Shown here piece by piece: positions 1 to 4,157 of a stretch of DNA of 6,678 nt. Each line of letters opens with the position of its first letter. The stretch's first letter is position 1. The position numbers and the translations under genes are program-made. The DNA is taken from the NCBI GenBank assembly GCA_947628385.1, contig CANQZS010000103.1:1-6678 (forward strand), in the 5' to 3' direction. This stretch comes from an uncultured Clostridia bacterium. Its GTDB lineage: Bacteria > Bacillota > Clostridia > Oscillospirales > Ruminococcaceae. The notes below the pieces were generated by a model, which did no database searches, was not told where the DNA came from, and was given only the letters and a program-made list of their open reading frames with translations.

Positions 1-12
1 CCGCATAGCGGC

Positions 13-54
13 TTCAAGAGGGGGCTGCCCTGCGATAGAGGGCGCCCCCTTGAA
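13..54. repeat. GC-rich imperfect stem-loop at the left edge
   Basis: The outer arms TTCAAG (13-18) and CTTGAA (49-54) pair fully. They continue through G-rich (20-24) and C-rich (45-48) runs with a bulge at A19, and an inner stem GCCC (27-30) / GGGC (40-43) closes a 9-base loop. Directly before it, CCGC (1-4) and GCGG (8-11) form another small hairpin whose 5' side is cut by the window edge. No clear T-run follows on the plus strand, so a standard intrinsic terminator is not well supported. It could be the 3' end of an upstream transcript, the tail of a structured RNA, or a dispersed palindromic repeat. The structure is visible; the role is unknown. Confidence 0.5.
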
Positions 55-80
55 TTAACGATTTATTTTAGATATAAGTC

Positions 81-111
81 TTTTGAAACAGTCCGGTGGA
101 CTGTTTCAAAA
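81..111. repeat. Perfect 14-bp inverted repeat with GGT loop
   Basis: TTTTGAAACAGTCC (81-94) and its exact reverse complement (98-111) flank a 3-base loop. On either strand the T-run lies within the stem rather than after it, so it is not a canonical rho-independent terminator. It lies 47 bases beyond the stop of the minus-strand DUF2461 gene and could mark or protect the 3' end of that transcript or of one entering from the left. A dispersed palindromic element is the main alternative. Confidence 0.6.
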
Positions 112-157
112 TTAGTTTAAATATGTTTTTATACAAAATCTTTTTTATAAATTTATT

Positions 158-832
158 TCATTCTAAGGTATCAGCCTTTATAAACATTTTGTATATTGGG
201 GAAATTGCTCTGAAATCTTTGATAAGCTTGTCTGCAAGCCTGTCACTGAAAAGAAGCTCAAAATCCTTGCTGTCACAGGAAACGCCTATGTCACGACGGT
301 TCAGCCATTCCTTTTCAGCAGGCGAAGCGTCCGGAAAATGATCCTTTTTGTAAAGCTCTCCGTAAAGATCAAAAACGTCCTGTGCCTTGTAGGCTCTGAG
401 CGCGGATACTGCGGCTTTGTCCTTGCTTAAAATAAGAGAGCGGATATTCGTCATTGTTCCGGTAGAAGCATAATAATATCCGCAGCCGTAGCTAAAGCCA
501 TTGGGGGAAATACTGAAATAGTATCCCGGAAGAGATCTGTATGCGTCAGTGGTCCTGCTGAACGTATACCAGAGATGATCGCGGAAAATTGATTTTCCTT
601 TGGAATATCTCGCGTCACGGTAGATACGTGAGATCCTTTTCGGATCGCATATAAATTTATCGTCTATTTCAAGCATTGCTTCGGTAAGATCTGAAACTAA
701 TTCGCGGAACGGAAAAAGCACATAATTCCTGTAATCCTCCTTATGCTCGCTGAACCATTCCTTGCTGTCATTGAGCCGGTTTTCAAAAAGAAAGTCAAGA
801 GACTTTGGCGAAAAATTCATTTTTATTATCAT
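158..832 (-). CDS. DUF2461 family protein (TIGR02453-like)
   Basis: This encodes 224 residues and resembles the DUF2461 family, which has no established biochemical role. Family-like signatures are visible: an N-terminal helix region ending in K-E-W-F (24-27), the block R69-I-Y-R-D-A-R-Y-S-K78, and a downstream P-G-Y-Y-F-S-I-S-P segment followed by a G-x-G-Y-Y stretch. No signal peptide or membrane segment is evident, so it is probably cytoplasmic. The start is uncertain. The ATG at 832 is used here, but the best ribosome binding site (AAGGAG, around 852-857) is about 19 bases upstream, which is too far; Met5 (820) is even farther. A six-codon ORF ending in an ATGA overlap with this start could deliver ribosomes by coupling. 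A good minus-strand promoter lies at 907-935. The gene is divergent from the queuosine operon and nothing shows a functional link to it. Confidence 0.85.
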   Translation of the reverse strand: MIIKMNFSPKSLDFLFENRLNDSKEWFSEHKEDYRNYVLFPFRELVSDLTEAMLEIDDKFICDPKRISRIYRDARYSKGKSIFRDHLWYTFSRTTDAYRSLPGYYFSISPNGFSYGCGYYYASTGTMTNIRSLILSKDKAAVSALRAYKAQDVFDLYGELYKKDHFPDASPAEKEWLNRRDIGVSCDSKDFELLFSDRLADKLIKDFRAISPIYKMFIKADTLE

Positions 833-849
833 GCCTGCAATGCAAGCAT
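829..849 (-). CDS. Possible six-codon leader ORF (MLALQA)
   Basis: On the minus strand an ATG at 849-847 opens six codons encoding MLALQA and stops with TGA at 831-829. That stop overlaps the ATG of the DUF2461 gene in an ATGA arrangement. A GGAG motif (852-855) lies only two bases upstream of this ATG, which is closer than ideal. It is the only strong Shine-Dalgarno motif near the DUF2461 start. The overlap suggests translational coupling, but so short an ORF can arise by chance. Confidence 0.25.
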   Translation of the reverse strand: MLALQA

Positions 850-906
850 TTCTCCTTTCACGTTTTATGCTTATCCTTTACGGGATCTTGATTTTTTGCA
901 ATTTAA

Positions 907-935
907 ATTATAACGCATTTTTTGCAGGATTTCAA
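907..935 (-). promoter_or_regulatory. Sigma-A-type promoter for the DUF2461 gene
   Basis: Reading the minus strand, TTGAAA (935-930) is separated by exactly 17 bases from a consensus TATAAT (912-907). Transcription would begin near 900 and give an untranslated leader of about 68 bases before the ATG at 832. Its -35 element is only 20 bases from the -35 of the opposing que promoter, so the two are back to back. Confidence 0.75.
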
Positions 936-955
936 TATTTATACGAAATTTTGTA

Positions 956-984
956 TTGACAAATTTAAGACAGTGTGATATAAT
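956..984 (+). promoter_or_regulatory. Consensus sigma-A promoter of the que operon
   Basis: TTGACA (956-961) and TATAAT (979-984) are both perfect consensus hexamers with a 17-base spacer. An extended -10 TG (976-977) lies directly upstream of the -10. Transcription probably starts near 991, placing the riboswitch hairpin about 13 bases into the RNA. So strong a promoter fits an operon whose output is set by premature termination in the leader. Confidence 0.9.
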
Positions 985-1003
985 CAATTTGTTGAATTTA
1001 ACA

Positions 1004-1040
1004 GCGCAGTTCATTTGTACCCTCCTGCGCAAAAACAAAA
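1004..1040 (+). ncRNA. preQ1-I-like riboswitch aptamer (candidate)
   Basis: A 6-bp stem GCGCAG (1004-1009) / CTGCGC (1025-1030) closes a 15-base loop beginning TTC, followed by an A-rich tail (1031-1040). This is the plan of the small class I preQ1 aptamer: one hairpin, a pyrimidine-starting loop, and an A-rich tail that folds back into a pseudoknot. Here TTTG in the loop (1014-1017) can pair with CAAA in the tail (1036-1039). The loop also holds CCC (1020-1022), which could pair with GGG at 1043-1045 instead. The loop is about three bases longer than in the Bacillus subtilis example as I recall it, so this may be a variant. Its position between the promoter and terminator of a complete preQ1 synthesis operon is the strongest support. 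Known members usually switch genes off when preQ1 binds. Confidence 0.65.
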
Positions 1041-1042
1041 CC

Positions 1043-1070
1043 GGGACTGAACGCATGAGTGTGAAGTCCT
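1043..1070 (+). promoter_or_regulatory. Candidate antiterminator hairpin
   Basis: GGACT (1044-1048) pairs with AGTCC (1065-1069), extendable by a G-T wobble (1043/1070). This hairpin takes the loop and the last stem base of the terminator at 1057-1079, so the two cannot form together. If the aptamer captures GGG (1043-1045) when preQ1 is bound, the antiterminator is lost and transcription stops. The pairing is visible; the mechanism is inferred. Confidence 0.45.
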
Positions 1071-1086
1071 TTCATACTCTTTTTTT
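1057..1086 (+). terminator. Intrinsic terminator in the que leader
   Basis: GAGTGTGAA (1057-1065) pairs with TTCATACTC (1071-1079), 9 bp with one G-T pair, around a 5-base loop. Seven T residues follow (1080-1086). It lies after the promoter and before queD, as expected of the expression platform of a transcriptional riboswitch. The queD ribosome binding site GGAGGG (1108-1113) is downstream of it and free. Confidence 0.85.
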
Positions 1087-1118
1087 ATTTTCTGCTTAAA
1101 AAATTACGGAGGGATCCT

Positions 1119-1541
1119 ATGTACGTATTAAAAACAGAAGCCGCTTTTGACAGCGCGCATTTCCTTTACGGATATGAGGGAAAATGCAGCAACCTCCATG
1201 GACACAGATGGGTCATCTCTGCGGAAATAACTGCGGAAAAGCTTCACAAAAACGGTCAGCTCAGAGGAATGGTAACGGATTTCGGAAATATAAAAAAGGA
1301 TCTTAAGGATCTTGCGGACAGCTTTGATCATGCGTTTATTTACGAAAAAAATTCCCTGAAAAATGAAACTGTTTCCGCACTTAAAAATGAAAATTTTAAT
1401 TTGATCGAGGTGGATTTCCGTCCCACTGCGGAAAATTTTGCGGAATATTTTTATATGCGCCTTGAAGCTCTGGGATATTCGGTGGGATCGGTCACAGTTT
1501 ACGAAACTCCCAACAACTGCGCGCGCTATTCAAGGAATTGA
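1119..1541 (+). CDS. queD: 6-carboxy-5,6,7,8-tetrahydropterin synthase QueD
   Basis: QueD converts dihydroneopterin triphosphate to 6-carboxytetrahydropterin, releasing acetaldehyde and triphosphate, the second step from GTP to preQ1. The 140-residue protein is of normal length for the PTPS/QueD family. Zinc-binding histidines are visible as H14 (in D-S-A-H-F) and H27/H29 (in N-L-H-G-H), with the expected catalytic cysteine C23 four residues before H27. D70-H71 match the catalytic Asp-His pair, P-T-A-E-N-F-A (102-108) is a family motif, and E129 near the C-terminus fits the pterin-anchoring glutamate. The ATG follows GGAGGG by five bases, so the start is secure. It is first in the operon, directly behind the riboswitch-controlled leader. 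A eukaryote-type PTPS role is unlikely because queE, queC and queF follow. Confidence 0.96.
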   Translation: MYVLKTEAAFDSAHFLYGYEGKCSNLHGHRWVISAEITAEKLHKNGQLRGMVTDFGNIKKDLKDLADSFDHAFIYEKNSLKNETVSALKNENFNLIEVDFRPTAENFAEYFYMRLEALGYSVGSVTVYETPNNCARYSRN

Positions 1542-1550
1542 GGAATTTTT

Positions 1551-2219
1551 ATGCACAAATATAATATTGCCGAGACTTTTTCAAGCATAAACGGCGAGGG
1601 AACAAAAGCGGGACAGCTTGCTTTTTTTATAAGATTTACCGGCTGCAATTTAAATTGCTCCTACTGCGATACAAAATGGGCAAATGAAAAAAATGCGGGA
1701 TCTATTCCTATGACTGCGGAGGAGATACTTGATTCCGCAAAAAATTCCGGTATAAAAAATATTACCGTTACCGGCGGCGAACCGCTGATACAAAAAGAAA
1801 TTATCCCGCTTCTGGAGCTGCTTTGCAAAAATAATTTTAATGTGGAAATTGAAACTAACGGCGCGGCGGATATTTCAGGAGCCGCGGGAATTTTCCCGAA
1901 CCGTCCGTCGATCACACTTGATTATAAGCTTCCGTCAAGCGGAATGGAAAAATTCATGCTTATGGAAAATTATAAATTCCTTGATAAAATGGACACTGTA
2001 AAATTTGTTTCGGGAAGCCGCTCCGATCTTGAAAGAGCTGCCGAAATAATTTCGGGATATGATCTGACCGAAAAATGTCACATTTATTTAAGTCCTGTTT
2101 TCGGTAAAATAATTCCTGAGGATATGGTGAATTTTATGCTTGAAAAAAAATTAAACGGCGTGAATTTGCAGCTCCAGCTGCACAAAATTATTTGGGATCC
2201 GGATAAAAGAGGTGTTTGA
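1551..2219 (+). CDS. queE: 7-carboxy-7-deazaguanine synthase QueE (radical SAM)
   Basis: QueE rearranges 6-carboxytetrahydropterin to 7-carboxy-7-deazaguanine using S-adenosylmethionine, a 4Fe-4S cluster and Mg2+. The 222-residue protein has the N-terminal substrate-site signature I-N-G-E-G (13-17), a CX3CX2C cluster motif at C32, C36 and C39, and the T-G-G-E-P-L motif (74-79) that contacts SAM. The C-terminal L-Q-L-H-K-x-x-W-x-P segment is typical of QueE. It starts nine bases after queD stops, and its Shine-Dalgarno GAGG (1540-1543) overlaps the queD stop codon, which suggests tight co-translation. The 3' end runs into the folE start region. Length and motifs show no sign of damage. Confidence 0.96.
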   Translation: MHKYNIAETFSSINGEGTKAGQLAFFIRFTGCNLNCSYCDTKWANEKNAGSIPMTAEEILDSAKNSGIKNITVTGGEPLIQKEIIPLLELLCKNNFNVEIETNGAADISGAAGIFPNRPSITLDYKLPSSGMEKFMLMENYKFLDKMDTVKFVSGSRSDLERAAEIISGYDLTEKCHIYLSPVFGKIIPEDMVNFMLEKKLNGVNLQLQLHKIIWDPDKRGV

Positions 2220-2220
2220 T

Positions 2221-2805
2221 TTGAATAAAATAAATTTTGAAGAGATCGAAAAACATATAAGAGGGATCTTGATCGCGCTTGGTGACGATCCCGACCGTGA
2301 GGGTCTGCGGGAAACTCCCGCCCGCGTTGCAAAAATGTACGGCGAGGTCTTTGAGGGAATGAATTACACCAATGCGGAAATTGCGGAAATGTTCAACAGA
2401 TCATTTGAGGACGGCTTTTCCCATGGTGAAAACGATATTGTTGTGGTAAAGGATATAGAGGCCTTTTCGTACTGTGAGCATCATCTTGCGCTTATGTATG
2501 ATATGAAAGTTACGATAGCGTATATCCCTAAAGGAAAGGTTCTGGGACTTTCAAAGATAGCACGTATTGCGGACATGGCTGCAAAGCGTTTGCAGTTGCA
2601 AGAGCGTCTCGGCGCGGATATTGCGGAAATAATACAGATCGCGAGCGGCTCTGAGGACGTGGCTGTTTTTATTGAAGCAAATCACAGCTGCATGACTGCG
2701 AGGGGAATAAAAAAGCCGTCCGCAAAAACAGTTACCTCCACACTTCGGGGACGTTTTGACATGGACAGCGATCTGCGCGATAAATTATATTTTCAAATTA
2801 AATAA
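2221..2805 (+). CDS. folE: GTP cyclohydrolase I FolE
   Basis: FolE hydrolyses GTP to 7,8-dihydroneopterin triphosphate and formate, the shared entry step to folate and to queuosine. From the TTG at 2221 the product is 194 residues. Zinc ligands C85 and H88 lie in C-E-H-H-L, and C157 in H-S-C-M-T-A-R-G. H87 and H155 match the catalytic histidines, and D-P-D-R-E-G-L-x-x-T-P (23-33) is the usual N-terminal family motif. Two non-ATG starts are possible. GTG at 2212 overlaps queE by eight bases but has no good ribosome binding site. TTG at 2221 lies eight bases after AGAGG (2208-2212) and one base after the queE stop, so I prefer it. Its position inside a que operon points to a role in supplying QueD, though its product can also enter folate synthesis. 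Confidence 0.95.
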   Translation: MNKINFEEIEKHIRGILIALGDDPDREGLRETPARVAKMYGEVFEGMNYTNAEIAEMFNRSFEDGFSHGENDIVVVKDIEAFSYCEHHLALMYDMKVTIAYIPKGKVLGLSKIARIADMAAKRLQLQERLGADIAEIIQIASGSEDVAVFIEANHSCMTARGIKKPSAKTVTSTLRGRFDMDSDLRDKLYFQIK

Positions 2806-2820
2806 ATAATTTTTTTATTT

Positions 2821-2840
2821 TTTATAATTATAATTATAAA
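2821..2840. repeat. Perfect 20-bp A/T-only palindrome
   Basis: TTTATAATTATAATTATAAA equals its own reverse complement over all 20 bases. It lies 15 bases after the folE stop, behind a T-rich run. With no G or C it would be a weak RNA hairpin and lacks a following T-run, so it is not a convincing terminator. A protein-binding site or simple AT-rich sequence are both possible. Confidence 0.5.
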
Positions 2841-2862
2841 TTAAAGATCACTAATTTATCTC

Positions 2863-2914
2863 AACTCTTAACTCTCAACACTCAACTCTTTTAAAAACTC
2901 TTAACTCTTTTAAA
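2863..2914 (+). repeat. Degenerate heptanucleotide tandem repeat (AACTCTT)
   Basis: Four contiguous 7-base units run from 2863 to 2890: AACTCTT, AACTCTC, AACACTC, AACTCTT. A TTAAA spacer (2891-2895), two more AACTCTT units (2896-2909) and a second TTAAA (2910-2914) follow. The tract ends directly before the queC ribosome binding site GTGAGG (2915-2920). It fills most of the only large gap inside the que operon. Repeats of this kind can expand or contract by slippage, which would change the folE-queC distance; no effect can be shown from sequence alone. Confidence 0.8.
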
Positions 2915-2927
2915 GTGAGGTTTAATT

Positions 2928-3608
2928 ATGAAAGCACTTGTTTTATTCAGCGGCGGAGTGGACAGCTCCACCTGTCTTGCAATGGCGGTAAAAAAATACG
3001 GCGCGGAAAATGTTATTGCACTTTCAATATTTTACGGACAGAAGCATGATAAGGAAATTTCCGCTGCGGACGCCGTTGCGGAATTCTATAAGACCGAACA
3101 TATAAAGCTCGATCTGAGCCTGATATTTGATTTCAGCAGCTGCTCGCTACTTTCACATTCACAGGAGGAAATTCCCCATGAAAGCTATGCGGAGCAGCTT
3201 GAAAAGAGTAACGGTTCGCCGGTTTCAACATATGTGCCGTTCAGGAACGGATTGTTTATTTCGGCAGCGGCAAGCGTGGCGATCTCCAAGGGCTGCGGAG
3301 TGATCCTTTACGGCGCCCATGCGGACGATTCTGCGGGAAACGCTTATCCGGACTGTTCGGCTGAATTCAACAAAGCAATGAATGAGGCTGTCCGGCTCGG
3401 CAGCGGGGAACAGGTAAGGATAGAAGCTCCTTTCGTGGGAATGACAAAGGCTCAGGTAGTAAAAACAGGTCTGGAGCTAGGCGTTCCGTATGAGCTTACA
3501 TGGAGCTGCTATGAGGGCGGGGAAAAGCCCTGCGGCGTGTGCGGCACCTGCCGCGACAGGATCGCTGCTTTTGAAGCGAACGGAGCAAAGGATCCGCTTA
3601 TAGGTTAA
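2928..3608 (+). CDS. queC: 7-cyano-7-deazaguanine (preQ0) synthase QueC
   Basis: QueC uses ATP and ammonia to convert 7-carboxy-7-deazaguanine to the nitrile preQ0, the fourth step of the pathway. The 226-residue protein has the N-terminal PP-loop S-G-G-V-D-S (8-13) that binds ATP in this superfamily. Its C-terminal zinc site is C194-x7-C202-x2-C205-x2-C208, the expected QueC spacing. A Y-G-A-H-A-D-D-S-A-G-N-A-Y-P-D-C segment matches the substrate region of the family. The ATG follows GTGAGG (2915-2920) by seven bases. A 122-base spacer with AT-rich sequence and heptamer repeats separates it from folE. I see no convincing separate promoter there, so it is probably transcribed with the upstream genes. 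Confidence 0.96.
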   Translation: MKALVLFSGGVDSSTCLAMAVKKYGAENVIALSIFYGQKHDKEISAADAVAEFYKTEHIKLDLSLIFDFSSCSLLSHSQEEIPHESYAEQLEKSNGSPVSTYVPFRNGLFISAAASVAISKGCGVILYGAHADDSAGNAYPDCSAEFNKAMNEAVRLGSGEQVRIEAPFVGMTKAQVVKTGLELGVPYELTWSCYEGGEKPCGVCGTCRDRIAAFEANGAKDPLIG

Positions 3609-3620
3609 AGGAGGATCATA

Positions 3621-4118
3621 ATGTCAGAAAGAACAAAACAGGAAACAGAGGGGATCACGCTTCTCGGAAATCAGAAAACAAAATATCCGGACAATTACGC
3701 TCCGGAGGTACTTGAAGCTTTCGTTAATAAGCATCAGGAAAACGATTATTTTGTAAAATTCAATTGTCCGGAATTTACAAGCCTTTGTCCTATTACGGGA
3801 CAGCCGGATTTTGCGGCAATTTATATTTCTTATGTTCCGAATGTGAAAATGGTGGAAAGCAAATCTTTGAAGCTTTATCTTTACAGCTTCCGTAATCATG
3901 GAGATTTTCACGAGGACTGCGTTAATATAATCATGAAAGATCTTATTAAATTAATGGATCCGAAATATATTGAAGTCTGGGGAAAATTCACTCCCCGCGG
4001 AGGGATCTCCATTGACCCGTACTGCAATTACGGAAAGAAAGGTACGATGTGGGAACAGGTAGCGGTCGAACGTCTTACTCATCATGATCTTTATCCGGAA
4101 AAGATAGACAACAGGTAA
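3621..4118 (+). CDS. queF: NADPH-dependent 7-cyano-7-deazaguanine reductase QueF
   Basis: QueF reduces the nitrile of preQ0 to the aminomethyl group of preQ1 with two NADPH, the last step before insertion into tRNA by Tgt. At 165 residues this is the short, unimodular type known from Bacillus subtilis (YkvM), not the longer two-domain enterobacterial form. C56 (in S-L-C-P-I-T-G-Q-P-D) is the expected nucleophile forming a thioimide with preQ0, and D63 the acid. E79-S-K-S-L-K is the QueF NADPH motif, and H97-E98 contact the substrate in the family. A strong AAGGAGG (3608-3614) six bases before the ATG overlaps the queC stop. It is the last gene of the operon, followed by a GC-rich hairpin. Confidence 0.96.
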   Translation: MSERTKQETEGITLLGNQKTKYPDNYAPEVLEAFVNKHQENDYFVKFNCPEFTSLCPITGQPDFAAIYISYVPNVKMVESKSLKLYLYSFRNHGDFHEDCVNIIMKDLIKLMDPKYIEVWGKFTPRGGISIDPYCNYGKKGTMWEQVAVERLTHHDLYPEKIDNR

Positions 4119-4122
4119 TAGA

Positions 4123-4151
4123 AAAGCCGGCGATGCTTTTACGCCGGCTTT
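4123..4151. terminator. Bidirectional terminator between queF and capA-like gene
   Basis: AAAGCCGGCG (4123-4132) pairs perfectly with CGCCGGCTTT (4142-4151) around a 9-base loop. It starts four bases after the queF stop codon and, read on the minus strand, seven bases after the capA-like stop. The T-runs are short (TTT on plus, TTTT on minus) and partly within the stem. Position between convergent genes and the GC-rich stem make shared termination likely. Confidence 0.8.
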
Positions 4152-4157
4152 AGAAGC

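Noticed and set aside
96..341. Plus-strand open frame of 81 codons
   Set aside because: It starts inside the palindrome at 81-111 and runs antisense to the DUF2461 gene; no family resemblance.
871..1056. Minus-strand open frame of 61 codons
   Set aside because: It runs through the opposing promoter and the riboswitch candidate, and its product is a basic sequence without recognisable features.
2863..2914. CRISPR-like array
   Set aside because: The units are only 7 bases, nearly contiguous, with no spacers of the right size and no cas genes nearby.
2806..2927. Internal promoter before queC
   Set aside because: The gap is AT-rich and TATAAT-like strings occur (for example around 2821-2830), but no -35 element at suitable spacing was convincing.
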